A stretch of 64,000 nucleotides of DNA, taken from Pseudorhodoplanes sinuspersici. GTDB lineage: Bacteria; Pseudomonadota; Alphaproteobacteria; Rhizobiales; Xanthobacteraceae. Within the stretch, counting starts at the first letter, position 1, and each line of letters opens with the position of its first letter. Positions 7,473 through 15,405 of the stretch are shown one piece after another. The stretch is taken from contig NZ_CP021112.1 of the NCBI RefSeq assembly GCF_002119765.1, positions 3,590,501 to 3,654,500 on the forward strand, read 5' to 3'. Below the pieces are notes generated by a model, which saw nothing but the letters and a program-made list of their open reading frames with translations, searched no databases and was not told the origin of the DNA. A program made the position numbers and the translations under genes.

Positions 7473-8345
7473 TTGCCAACAGACATTTATTTCAACGTCG
7501 CCATCAGCGGTTTGCTGACCGGGCTGATCTATGGCCTCAGCGCGCTCGGGTTATCGGTCATTTTCGGCGTCATCCGCATCGTCAATTTCGCGCATGGCGA
7601 GCTAATGGTGCTCGGCATGTTCGTCACGCTGGTGCTGTTCCGGCAGCTCGGCATCGATCCGTTGCTGGCGATACCGGTTGTTGCGGTGGCGCTGTTCGGG
7701 TTCGGTTATCTCTTGCAGGACTGGGTGGTGCGTCGCGTCGCCCATCTTCATGACTATTTCCAGTTTCTGTTGATGGCGGCGATTGCGGTTATGCTGATCG
7801 CGGTGTGTCTGATGGTGTTCGGTCCCGACGCGCAGGGCGTGAATGTCTCTTACGCCTATGATTCATTCGCAGTCGGGCCGCTGATCATCGACAAAGTGAG
7901 GGTCTATGCCGGCATCGCTGCCCTGGTCGCGTCGGCGGCAATGTTCGCCTTCTTCAAATACACCGACACCGGCAAGGCGATCCGCGCCTGCGGCGACAAT
8001 TACACCGGCGCTCTGGTGGTCGGGCTGAACGTGCGGCATCTGTTCGCGCTGACCTTCGCGATCGGTTGCGCCTGCATCGGTGCGGCGGGCGCAATCATGC
8101 TTCTGATCGTCGACGTCCATCCCTATCTCGGGCCGCCCTATACGCTGCTGGCCTTCATTGTCGTCATTCTCGGCGGCATGGGCAGTCTGCCGGGCGCGCT
8201 CCTGGGTGGCATCCTGATCGGCATGTCGGAGGCGATGGCCGGCATCCTGCTGCAGCCGTCCCTGAAGACCGCCTTCAGCTTCGGGCTGCTTATTCTCGTC
8301 CTGTTGTTCCGTCCGCAGGGTCTGCTCGGGAAAGTGCAGCGATGA
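7473..8345 (+). CDS. livH: Branched-chain amino acid-type ABC transporter permease, LivH family (second operon)
   Basis: A 290-residue permease with about eight membrane spans, the signature NFAHGELMVLGMFVTL near residues 35-50, the cytoplasmic loop GKAIRACGDNYTGALVVGLN and the ending RPQGLLGKVQR. The start is TTG 7473 (PTDIYFNVAISGLLTGLIYG); no ATG occurs before the first helix, so a weak start may add to the expression step set by the preceding hairpin. The stop overlaps the next gene by ATGA. Confidence 0.92.
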   Translation: MPTDIYFNVAISGLLTGLIYGLSALGLSVIFGVIRIVNFAHGELMVLGMFVTLVLFRQLGIDPLLAIPVVAVALFGFGYLLQDWVVRRVAHLHDYFQFLLMAAIAVMLIAVCLMVFGPDAQGVNVSYAYDSFAVGPLIIDKVRVYAGIAALVASAAMFAFFKYTDTGKAIRACGDNYTGALVVGLNVRHLFALTFAIGCACIGAAGAIMLLIVDVHPYLGPPYTLLAFIVVILGGMGSLPGALLGGILIGMSEAMAGILLQPSLKTAFSFGLLILVLLFRPQGLLGKVQR

Positions 8346-9346
8346 ACCGTTTGTTCGAGGGCGTGCCCGCGCACGGACTTGTACTGCTTGCGGTGTTCGC
8401 GGCAGCGCTCATTGCAGCGCCGTTCCTGGTCAGCAATTACATCCTCAGCGTTCTCATCATCGTTCTCTACTTCGCCTATATCGGCCAGGCCTGGAATCTG
8501 ATGCTGGGCTTTGCGGGATTGCTGTCGCTCGGCCATGCGCTGTTCGTCGGCATCGGCGCTTATGCCAGCGCGGCGCTGTTCATCCATTTCGGCGTTCCGC
8601 CGGTGATCGGCGTATTCGCCGCGATTGCCTTGTCGGTGCTGATGGGGTGCCTGATCGGCTATCTCGGCTTTCGTTTTGCGATCCACGGCGTTTATTTCGC
8701 GTTGCTGACCATCGCCTTCGCCGAATTCACCGGCATCATGGTCGATCACACCCGCTGGCTCGGCAGCACCGAAGGATTGTTCCTCCCGGTGTCGAACCGT
8801 TCCGGCGTCGATCTGATCAATCTGCGCGGCACGCCGGTGATGTTCTATTACGTCATCCTGACGATGACCGGTGTTGCCCTGGCGCTGTGCCGCTGGTTGC
8901 TGAATTCCAAGCTTGGCTATTACTGGCAGGCGATCCGCGAGGATCAGCAGGCCGCAGAAGCGAGCGGCATTCATCTCTTCAAATACAAGATGATCGCAGT
9001 GGCGATTTCGTCGGGCCTCACGGGCATCGCCGGCGTCTGGTACGCGTTCTATTATAACAACCTGTTTCCCGAGGCGACGTTCGGCACCAACCGCTCGATC
9101 GAGATGATCCTGGCTCCCATCGTCGGCGGGGTCGGGACGTTGTTTGGCCCGATCATCGGCGCTTTCATCCTCACGCCGCTTGGCGAAACGCTGACCGGCC
9201 TGACCGAAGGCGTCAAGATCGATGGTATCAAGCAGTTCTTCTGGGGCCTGTGCGTTGCGTTGATCGTGCTCTATCGGCCGTCGGGCGTGTGGCCCTGGAT
9301 TTCCAGCTTGCTCAAGTTGGATCGCAAGCCGGGAGACAAGTCATGA
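8342..9346 (+). CDS. livM: Branched-chain amino acid-type ABC transporter permease, LivM family (second operon)
   Basis: A 334-residue permease with the LivM signature LGFAGLLSLGHALFVGIGAY near residue 52 and the coupling loop YWQAIREDQQAAEASGIHLF. ATG 8342 overlaps the livH stop (ATGA), which fixes the start although the frame is open to 8066. The C-terminus RPSGVWPWISSLLKLDRK is typical of the family. It forms the second channel subunit of the MarR-linked importer. Confidence 0.92.
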   Translation: MNRLFEGVPAHGLVLLAVFAAALIAAPFLVSNYILSVLIIVLYFAYIGQAWNLMLGFAGLLSLGHALFVGIGAYASAALFIHFGVPPVIGVFAAIALSVLMGCLIGYLGFRFAIHGVYFALLTIAFAEFTGIMVDHTRWLGSTEGLFLPVSNRSGVDLINLRGTPVMFYYVILTMTGVALALCRWLLNSKLGYYWQAIREDQQAAEASGIHLFKYKMIAVAISSGLTGIAGVWYAFYYNNLFPEATFGTNRSIEMILAPIVGGVGTLFGPIIGAFILTPLGETLTGLTEGVKIDGIKQFFWGLCVALIVLYRPSGVWPWISSLLKLDRKPGDKS

Positions 9347-10077
9347 GTTCCGCGGCATCGCTTTCCGTCCGGGGCATTTCAAAAAGCTTCAGCGGCCTGA
9401 AGGCCGTTGAAAATGTCACCTTCGACGTCGTGCCCGGTTCGATCCAGGCGCTGATCGGCCCGAACGGAGCCGGCAAGACCACGATCTTCAACATGATTGC
9501 CGGCGTATTCCGGCCGGATACCGGCGATGTGTTTCTCGACGGCCAGTCACTGCTTGGCAAGCGGCCGGATCAGATCTGCCGGGCCGGCGTCGGGCGCACC
9601 TTCCAGATCGTGCGTCCCTTCAACGACCTGACGGTCGAGGAAAACGCCGCCATTGGTGCGCTGACCTGGACCGACGACGTCAAGGAAGCGCGCGATTACG
9701 CGAACGCGATGCTGGATCTTCTCGGCCTCGGCGACAAGCGCCATGCACGCCCGACCGGGATCACGCTGCCCGATCGCAAATGCCTCGAGGTCGCCCGCGC
9801 GCTTGCGACCAAGCCGAAGATCCTGCTGCTCGATGAGGTGATGGCGGGGCTTCGCCCGACCGAAACCGACCGCATGGTCAATGTGTTCCGCAAGCTCAAC
9901 AGCGACACCGGCCTCACCATTCTCTTGATCGAGCATGTGATGCGCGCGGTGATGGCGTTGTCGGCGCATATCGTGGTGGTGAATTACGGCAAGGTCATCG
10001 CGGAAGGTGCGCCGGAAGTCGTGACGCGCAATCCGGACGTTCTGGCGTGCTATCTCGGCGCGGAGGCCGTCCACTGA
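9343..10077 (+). CDS. livG: ABC transporter ATP-binding protein, LivG family (second operon)
   Basis: A 244-residue ATPase with Walker A GPNGAGKTTIFNMI, RTFQIVRPFNDLTVEENA after the Q-loop, the divergent signature LPDRKCLEVARALA in place of the usual L-[SP]-x-G core, Walker B ILLLDEVMAGLRPTE and switch histidine in LLIEHVMRAVM. Asp-Arg-Lys replaces the usual signature glycine segment; I have seen such forms in a subset of liv ATPases, so activity is likely but worth noting. Start by ATGA overlap at 9343; stop overlaps livF by one base. Confidence 0.91.
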   Translation: MSSAASLSVRGISKSFSGLKAVENVTFDVVPGSIQALIGPNGAGKTTIFNMIAGVFRPDTGDVFLDGQSLLGKRPDQICRAGVGRTFQIVRPFNDLTVEENAAIGALTWTDDVKEARDYANAMLDLLGLGDKRHARPTGITLPDRKCLEVARALATKPKILLLDEVMAGLRPTETDRMVNVFRKLNSDTGLTILLIEHVMRAVMALSAHIVVVNYGKVIAEGAPEVVTRNPDVLACYLGAEAVH

Positions 10078-10781
10078 TGCTGAAGGTCGACGAGCTCGAT
10101 GTATTCTATGGCGACGCGCAGGCGCTCGACGATGTGTCGATCGAGATTCCGAAGGGCGCCATCGTCGCGATTGTCGGCGCCAATGGTGCAGGCAAAACTT
10201 CGCTGATCCGCACCATCGGCGGCATGGTTAAGCCGGCACGCGGCCGCATCAGTTTCCACGGCAATGATATTGCCGGCATGCCGAGTTACAAGGTCTGCGA
10301 TCTCGGCATCGGCCAGGTGGCGGAAGGCCGGCAGATTTTCCCGAATTTGTCGGTGTCGGAAAATCTCGACATGGGCGCGATGCTGCCGCGGGCGCGTGCG
10401 ACGCGCGCGAAAAACCGCGACCGCGTGCTGGAGATGTTTCCGCGTCTCAATGAGCGCTTGCAACAGGCGGCCGGGACATTGTCCGGCGGCGAGCAGCAGA
10501 TGCTGGCGATCGGCCGCTGTCTGATGGGCGAGCCTGAACTCGTGATGTTCGATGAGCCCTCGCTCGGCCTGTCGCCGGCCTTGGTACAGGACGTGCTGGC
10601 GAGCATTCGCGATCTCAATCGCGATGGGCTGACTTGCGTGCTGGTGGAGCAGAACGTGGCGGTGTCGCTGAAACTGGCGAGCCGGGCTTACGTTCTCGAA
10701 AATGGCCGCGTCACCTTGAGCGGCACCGGCGATGAATTGCTGGCTGACGATCGCGTGCGTCAGGCTTATTTGGGGATGTAA
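10077..10781 (+). CDS. livF: ABC transporter ATP-binding protein, LivF family (second operon)
   Basis: A 234-residue ATPase with Walker A GANGAGKTSLIRTI, the LivF block VAEGRQIFPNLSVSENLDMG, signature LSGGEQQMLAIGRCLMG and Walker B LVMFDEPSLGLSP. ATG 10077 overlaps the livG stop TGA by one base; the longer frame from 10047 is not needed. It is the last gene of the second liv operon. It differs clearly in sequence from the first LivF, so the two operons are not a recent duplication. Confidence 0.92.
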   Translation: MLKVDELDVFYGDAQALDDVSIEIPKGAIVAIVGANGAGKTSLIRTIGGMVKPARGRISFHGNDIAGMPSYKVCDLGIGQVAEGRQIFPNLSVSENLDMGAMLPRARATRAKNRDRVLEMFPRLNERLQQAAGTLSGGEQQMLAIGRCLMGEPELVMFDEPSLGLSPALVQDVLASIRDLNRDGLTCVLVEQNVAVSLKLASRAYVLENGRVTLSGTGDELLADDRVRQAYLGM

Positions 10782-10799
10782 TAGAGAGCGACCGGCTCG

Positions 10800-11045
10800 C
10801 TAGCGCCGCATCAGCGAATTGAGCGCCGCAACGCGAACCGTCAATGGCGCTTCCGGAAACAGCGAGCGCAGATGGCTCAGCGCCTGCGAGGCCGTGGTCG
10901 GCGTCGTATCTCCGAGCGCGCGGGCCATGGCCCGGGCGAGTTGGATCTCTGATTGGCCAGTCATCGCGGCAGGGGCGATGGTCACGTCTCCGAACGGATC
11001 GGGCTCGGCAACACGGGCGATCTTGCGGGCGGCGAGGGGCGTCAT
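10800..11045 (-). CDS. Small conserved-looking hypothetical protein
   Basis: From ATG 11045 an 81-residue protein MTPLAARKIARVAEPDPFGD... ends in PEAPLTVRVAALNSLMRR. It is rich in Ala and Arg, has no signal peptide or membrane span, and looks mostly helical; the middle QSEIQLARAMARALGDTTPT then ALSHLRSLFPEAPLTVRV could pack as a small helical bundle. The frame is open to ATG 11174, but those 43 codons read less like protein. It is convergent with livF. I do not recognise the family. Confidence 0.55.
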   Translation of the reverse strand: MTPLAARKIARVAEPDPFGDVTIAPAAMTGQSEIQLARAMARALGDTTPTTASQALSHLRSLFPEAPLTVRVAALNSLMRR

Positions 11046-11278
11046 GGCTTTCCCAAACGAAACGTGAACCGGCACGTTCAACCCGCCATATCTGATTTGG
11101 TTCCCCCTTGTGAATCCCCCCAACGCCGGTTTCTCGGCATGGCTGATCACCGGGGACGGAGGCTGCACCGTCAAAATAGTGTCATGCGCTGGCGCCGGCT
11201 TGCCAACGCCACAGGCGGGCCGCTAAGCCACTGCCCGGACGTGAAATCCTCATTGCGTTACCGCCAGGAAGGAAAGCC

Positions 11279-11896
11279 ATGAAGCTTTATTATTCGCCGG
11301 GTGCCTGTTCGCTGTCTCCCCACATCGTCTTCCGCGAGGCCGGTCTGCCGGTCGAGATCGAACGGGTCGACAACAGGGCCAAGAAGACAGCCAGTGGCGA
11401 CGACTTCCTGTCGGTCAATCCGCTCGGCATGGTGCCGGTGCTCAAACTCGACAATGGCGAGACGCTGACGGAGGGCCCGGCAATCGTGCAGTATCTTGCC
11501 GACATGAAGCCCGAGTCAGGCTTGATGCCGAAGCCAGGTTCGATGGAGCGCTATCGCGTGCTCGAGTGGTTGAATTACATCACGTCCGAACTGCACAAGC
11601 AGTTCACGCCGCTGTTCAAGCCGGACACGCCGGACGGATACAAGACGATTGCCAAGGAGAATGTGATCAAGGCGTTCGATCGCATCAATGCGCACCTCGC
11701 TGGCAAGCCATATCTGATGGGGGACACTTTTACGGTTGCCGACGCTTATCTGTTCGTCGTCAGCAACTGGGCGCGCTTCCACAATATCGATGTCGCGCAA
11801 TGGCCAAACCTGAAGGCGTTCCAGGACCGCGTGAAGGCGCGTCCGGCCGTGCATGAGGCAATGAAGGCCGAGGGGTTGATCAAGGCCGCGGCTTGA
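11279..11896 (+). CDS. gst: Glutathione S-transferase (GstA / beta-class-like)
   Basis: A 205-residue cytosolic enzyme. The N-terminal thioredoxin-fold domain starts MKLYYSPGACSLSPHIV, with Cys10 where beta-class GSTs carry their active cysteine; NPLGMVPVL supplies the cis-proline and TEGPAIVQYLAD the glutathione-binding Glu-Gly-Pro/Ala region. The all-helical C-terminal domain contains LMGDTFTVADAYLFVVSNWA, the N-capping box. AGGAAGGAAAG precedes ATG 11279. It stands alone between convergent and unrelated genes, so its substrate is open. Confidence 0.93.
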   Translation: MKLYYSPGACSLSPHIVFREAGLPVEIERVDNRAKKTASGDDFLSVNPLGMVPVLKLDNGETLTEGPAIVQYLADMKPESGLMPKPGSMERYRVLEWLNYITSELHKQFTPLFKPDTPDGYKTIAKENVIKAFDRINAHLAGKPYLMGDTFTVADAYLFVVSNWARFHNIDVAQWPNLKAFQDRVKARPAVHEAMKAEGLIKAAA

Positions 11897-11921
11897 TTGC
11901 TCGAGAGGGACAATCTGGCCC

Positions 11922-11961
11922 CATCCTTCGAGATGGCGGCTTCGCCGCGTCCTCCAGGATG
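11922..11961. repeat. Intergenic palindromic repeat (REP-like)
   Basis: Outer arms CATCCT (11922-11927) and AGGATG (11956-11961) enclose an inner hairpin GCGGC-TTC-GCCGC. The sequence closely resembles a dispersed element I know from Bradyrhizobium-type genomes (CATCCTTCGAGA...CAGGATGAGG). It lies just downstream of gst and could act as an mRNA end or as the target of a REP-associated transposase; no such transposase is in the window. Confidence 0.65.
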
Positions 11962-12094
11962 AGGCCGATTGGATTGGCACGTCGCTGGGTCTCGAAGAAT
12001 TGAGAAGGCACGGAACCGGTCGAGGGGACTATTTTCGCGGAACATGGGTTAACCCCGTACAACATGCGACAATTCCCCTTGAAGGATGCGCAAG

Positions 12095-12418
12095 ATGGTT
12101 TCGTTCCGCACAATCCTGGTGGCCTCGACCGTCGTGGTCACCGCAACTCTCCCGCTGACCGCCACTTCGCTGCCGACGTGGAAGCCCAATACCGGAACCG
12201 TCCGTTCTGACGAAATTTCAGGCCAGCGCTACAATGAGCGCCGCCCTGTGCGCAGTTACAACGCGCCGGCCTATAGCGATGCGCCGCGCTATTATCGTGG
12301 CTCAGCGGACCCATCGATCGGACCGGATGGCAGACCTTATCGCGTCCCGGAATATCTTCGAAACCAGTGCTATGTCGATGACGGCTATGGCCGTTTCTCG
12401 GCTTGTTCGAACCGCTGA
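12095..12418 (+). CDS. Small secreted hypothetical protein
   Basis: A 107-residue protein with a signal peptide (MVSFRTILVASTVVVTATLP, cleavage probably after the LTATS region). The mature part is rich in Tyr, Arg and Pro (RPVRSYNAPAYSDAPRYYRG) and carries two cysteines near the end (NQCYVDDGYGRFSACSNR) that could form a disulfide. ATG 12095 is preferred over 12086 because GAAGG at 12081-12085 then has normal spacing. Short Tyr/Arg-rich exported proteins of this type are common in Hyphomicrobiales and mostly uncharacterised. Confidence 0.7.
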   Translation: MVSFRTILVASTVVVTATLPLTATSLPTWKPNTGTVRSDEISGQRYNERRPVRSYNAPAYSDAPRYYRGSADPSIGPDGRPYRVPEYLRNQCYVDDGYGRFSACSNR

Positions 12419-12457
12419 GCTGGCTCCACGGTGAAATGAACGGCGACGCAGCGGCGG

Positions 12458-12763
12458 TTATGTCGTGAATTCGCCTGCGTCGAGCATGACAATTTCAGCT
12501 TCGCTGACACCCGATGCCCGGCGATGGGCGGCGGCGTTCTTGTAGATCTCGGACTCAAAGCAATGGACCCCGTCCTCGAAGGTCGGGAATTCCAGCACCA
12601 CAAAGCGCTGCCACTTTTGCGGTCCCTCCATCACCTGAGCGCGGCCGCCACGGCCGAGAACCCTGCCGCCGAACTGACTGATGATGTTCGGCACCTGATC
12701 CGTGTAGCGCTTGTAGGCAACTGGATCGTGAATGACGGATCGTGCTAACCAGTAAGCAGGCAT
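12458..12763 (-). CDS. DUF1330 family protein
   Basis: A 101-residue dimeric alpha-beta barrel-type protein. MPAYWLARSVIHDPVAYKRY at the start, FGGRVLGRGGRAQVMEG and RFVVLEFPTFEDGVHCF in the middle, and EIYKNAAAHRRASGVSEAEI near the end are characteristic of DUF1330 (NIPSNAP/EthD-like superfamily). ATG 12763 gives the family start, 13 bases after the preceding stop. As the last gene of the cupin / TctC / TRAP-like operon it probably serves the same catabolic route; its reaction is unknown. Confidence 0.85.
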   Translation of the reverse strand: MPAYWLARSVIHDPVAYKRYTDQVPNIISQFGGRVLGRGGRAQVMEGPQKWQRFVVLEFPTFEDGVHCFESEIYKNAAAHRRASGVSEAEIVMLDAGEFTT

Positions 12764-12776
12764 GTAACAGTCCCAA

Positions 12777-13919
12777 TCAGTCGTTGATCTTGGCAACGGG
12801 GTTGACGATGGCATCCATCATCAGATCGTTCGCTGTCTTGTTGCGGTGAGCCGCATTGCGCGCTTCGATGTCCTTCAGCATCGTGCGCGCCGGCCGTCCG
12901 GCGGCTTCTTCGTCGGCGATGAACTGCTCAACGAGCGGCTGAACCGCTTCGGCGATGCGTCCATATTCCGCATCCGGCAGGTAGATGAACTCCATGCCGC
13001 GTTCCTGGAAACGGTCACGGGCTTTGGCACCGGCGACGCCGTAGAAGATCTGCGTTTCGGCCTGGGCTTCGGCGCGAAGCCAGTTATGCACAACCCGTTT
13101 CAAGTCTTGCGGCAACTGGCTCCAGAAATGATGCGACAGGCCGAATTCAAGGCATTGCCGCACACAGCCAAGAGCCGTCCGGTAGCGTGCAATTTTGCCG
13201 ATGCCGAACACTTCGGATGACCCATCCGCCAGATGCATCGCATCGATCTTGCCGCCGGCGAGCGCCGGATTCATCTCCAGCGACGATAGCGGGACGGGCT
13301 CCGCGCCGAGCGCGTGCATGACAGCGGCCTCGATGCCTTCCGTCGTGCCGATCCGCAGCCCCTTGAGGTCGTCGCGTGAGCGGATCGGATGCATGCTGAA
13401 CAGATGATAGGGGCCGGACATCTTGAGCCGGCCCATCTTGATGCCCTGCCGTTCGACATCCGTGCGCAGATAGTCGGCGTAAATCTCCTCCGATACGAGC
13501 GTTCCGATATCGGAGTTGGAAAACAGTCCCGGCAATTGCAGGCCCTGCGCCAGCGGATAGGATTTTGCATCCCAGCCGGAATAGATCGGCGCCAGATCTG
13601 ACCGGCCATCATTCAATGCGGCGACGCCATCACGGTCTTTGTGGCGCGAGGCGCCCCAATAATCCTCAACCCGGATCTTGTCCCTGCTCATGCGCTCGAG
13701 AACACGAATCGCCGGCTTGATGACATCGACGACAGCGGCCGCTGTCTCGGGCGGGTGGCCCGTCACCGTGAAGGTGATGGTGTCTCCCGTATAACGGACG
13801 TCTTCGGCGGCTTGATCGGCGTAACGGCCGGCAAGCCAGTCCTGAGCGACCGAAGTCTGGTGCATCGCCTGGGCGACCGTCATGTCGGCCGCCCGCAAGC
13901 TGCTCTCGCTGATGTTCAT
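12777..13919 (-). CDS. TRAP-transporter DctP-family solute-binding protein without a visible signal peptide
   Basis: A 380-residue protein with the DctP fold text: the ligand-domain block GLRIGTTEGIEAAVMHALGA, then VPLSSLEMNPALAGGKIDAM and a C-terminal helix-rich tail. Family members are normally exported, but the N-terminus MNISESSLRAADMTVAQAMH is polar and the first 40 residues hold no hydrophobic core. No DctQ or DctM membrane subunit is nearby. The stop of the TctC-type gene lies only three bases upstream, so the two are co-transcribed. It may be a cytoplasmic sensor or binding protein, or the true start may be misplaced; no upstream extension is open past the neighbouring gene. Confidence 0.8.
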   Translation of the reverse strand: MNISESSLRAADMTVAQAMHQTSVAQDWLAGRYADQAAEDVRYTGDTITFTVTGHPPETAAAVVDVIKPAIRVLERMSRDKIRVEDYWGASRHKDRDGVAALNDGRSDLAPIYSGWDAKSYPLAQGLQLPGLFSNSDIGTLVSEEIYADYLRTDVERQGIKMGRLKMSGPYHLFSMHPIRSRDDLKGLRIGTTEGIEAAVMHALGAEPVPLSSLEMNPALAGGKIDAMHLADGSSEVFGIGKIARYRTALGCVRQCLEFGLSHHFWSQLPQDLKRVVHNWLRAEAQAETQIFYGVAGAKARDRFQERGMEFIYLPDAEYGRIAEAVQPLVEQFIADEEAAGRPARTMLKDIEARNAAHRNKTANDLMMDAIVNPVAKIND

Positions 13920-13922
13920 GGT

Positions 13923-14897
13923 TTAGTTCTTTTGCAGCCCGACCCGCTCGACCAGAGTCTGGACACGCGCCATTTCAGTCTTGAGCCAGGACTGCAGTTC
14001 CTCGGGAGTCGAACTGCGTCCCTCGAGCCCGGCCTTTTGCAGTTTGGCGATGGTGTCGGGATCGTTCACCGCGGCCGTAAATTCGCGGCGAAGCAGATCA
14101 AGAACATCTTTCGGCGTACCGGCGGGTGCGAACAAGGCCAGCGAAGCCATGTATTCGTAGCCGGGAATGGCGGCTTCATCGACCGTCGGAACATTCGGCA
14201 GAGTCTTCGTTCGGGCCTTGTCGCCTACAGCCAGCACTCGCACCGTTCCGGCTTCGATGAAGGGAAGGGCGACAGATGTTGCGATCCAGAAGGCGTTCAC
14301 TTCACCGGCCGCGATGGCCTGTGTCGCCTGCGCGCCGCCGCGATAGGGCACATGTGTCATGTCAATGCCCGCATCGGCTTTAAGCTGTTCCATCGCCAGG
14401 TGCTGCGGGCTGCCCGGCCCGACGGACGCGTAGTTCAGTTTGCCCGGATCTTTCTTGGCCAGCGCGATGAAGTCCTTCAGCGTCTGGACCGGCAATTCCT
14501 TGTTGACGATCAGCACGCTGGGAAATCGCGCAAGCTGCGTGATCGGCTCGAAGTCCTTGAAAGGTTCGAATGGCAGTTTGGCAACGATATGCGGAAGAAC
14601 GGTATGGACGCCGTTATTCAATGCCCCGATCGTATAGCCATCGGGCGCGGCACGCGCCACGCGCATCGAACCGGTGGCGCCACCTGCACCGGGAGCATTT
14701 TCGACAACAATGGATTGACCGAGCTTGGCGCCGACCTTTTCCGACAGAATTCTTGCAACGAGGTCGGAAGCCGTTCCCGCCTGAAGCGGTACGACCAGCG
14801 TGATCGGCCGTACCGGGAAATTCGTTTGCGCCGAGGAGGGCGCTATCGTCACAACACTCAACAAGGCAAGCAGAAGCATTCGACCGAAAGGCCGCAT
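13923..14897 (-). CDS. Tripartite tricarboxylate transporter (Bug/TctC family) substrate-binding protein
   Basis: A 324-residue periplasmic protein with a Sec signal peptide (MRPFGRMLLLALLSVVTIAP, cleavage about residue 24). The family start RPITLVVPLQAGTASDLVAR, the block VENAPGAGGATGSMRVARAA and LNYASVGPGSPQHLAMEQLK are diagnostic of Bug proteins. The genome usually holds many of these orphan receptors; no tctA or tctB is near. It lies 34 bases downstream of the cupin gene, in an operon that also codes for a TRAP-type receptor, so both probably respond to the same organic acid. Confidence 0.92.
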   Translation of the reverse strand: MRPFGRMLLLALLSVVTIAPSSAQTNFPVRPITLVVPLQAGTASDLVARILSEKVGAKLGQSIVVENAPGAGGATGSMRVARAAPDGYTIGALNNGVHTVLPHIVAKLPFEPFKDFEPITQLARFPSVLIVNKELPVQTLKDFIALAKKDPGKLNYASVGPGSPQHLAMEQLKADAGIDMTHVPYRGGAQATQAIAAGEVNAFWIATSVALPFIEAGTVRVLAVGDKARTKTLPNVPTVDEAAIPGYEYMASLALFAPAGTPKDVLDLLRREFTAAVNDPDTIAKLQKAGLEGRSSTPEELQSWLKTEMARVQTLVERVGLQKN

Positions 14898-14931
14898 GAT
14901 AGATCCTCCCTTGAACCAAGTTTATGAAAGG

Positions 14932-15279
14932 CTACTTCTGCGGCAGCCTTTGTTTGTACCAGCTAAAATCCTGTCGTCCGGGCGCGAAGATATCGAGATA
15001 TTCGGCGTCTTCGAGCACCTCGCCACCATGCGCGACGCCGGCGGGCATGAGCAGCACATCGCCCGGCGTGACAATGCGCGGCTCTTCGCCGTCAATGACC
15101 CAGCGCATCTTGCCAGCCAGCATGTGGGTGATCTGATCGAAATCGTGACGATGCATGTTGATCGGGCCTTTGGGCGCCTTGATGCGCGCCAGCATGGCGT
15201 TCGGCACCTCGACGACCCGGCCGTGGATCAGTGGATTGAGCTCAACCTCTTCCAGATCGTCCCACCGATACATCGGCAT
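14932..15279 (-). CDS. Cupin-domain protein
   Basis: A 115-residue single-cupin protein. Motif 1 reads MHRHDFDQITHMLAGKMRW (metal ligands His, His and Gln/His type) and motif 2 PGDVLLMPAGVAHGGEVL with the last His. It is first in the minus-strand operon and starts 126 bases from the divergent GntR regulator, overlapping the control region. Small cupins in such clusters are often isomerases or dioxygenase-like enzymes for keto or hydroxy acids; the reaction cannot be named. Confidence 0.85.
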   Translation of the reverse strand: MPMYRWDDLEEVELNPLIHGRVVEVPNAMLARIKAPKGPINMHRHDFDQITHMLAGKMRWVIDGEEPRIVTPGDVLLMPAGVAHGGEVLEDAEYLDIFAPGRQDFSWYKQRLPQK

Positions 15280-15304
15280 GTTATTCCTCCCAATATTTTT
15301 ATTT

Positions 15305-15328
15305 GATATTCTAGATGACTAGAATATC
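15305..15328. promoter_or_regulatory. Perfect palindromic operator, GntR candidate site 1
   Basis: Arms GATATTCTAG (15305-15314) and CTAGAATATC (15319-15328) are perfect 10-bp inverted repeats around ATGA. The site lies between the cupin start and the GntR-family start and sits where a cupin-operon promoter should be. Its size suits a FadR-subfamily dimer. Confidence 0.65.
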
Positions 15329-15384
15329 TGTCAACAGCCTTATATTGATTGAGGAAATAGGTATTTTGTGTTTCAGTAGATGAA

Positions 15385-15400
15385 ATCTAGTATCTTAGAT
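15385..15400. promoter_or_regulatory. Second, weaker GntR candidate site next to the regulator start
   Basis: ATCTA (15385-15389) and TAGAT (15396-15400) repeat the CTAGA core of the upstream palindrome with a shorter overlap. The site ends five bases before ATG 15406, where bound regulator would block its own transcription or translation. No good ribosome site is visible before the ATG, so the mRNA may be nearly leaderless. Confidence 0.45.
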
Positions 15401-15405
15401 GGTCG

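Noticed and set aside
1-10781. Recent duplication of the liv operon
   Set aside because: The two sets share gene order only; starts, signatures and loops differ throughout, so they are old, separate members of a large family.
13641-14927. Plus-strand 428-codon frame antisense to the two receptor genes
   Set aside because: It is low-complexity shadow coding (Arg/His/Gly-rich) across the boundary of two well-supported minus-strand genes.
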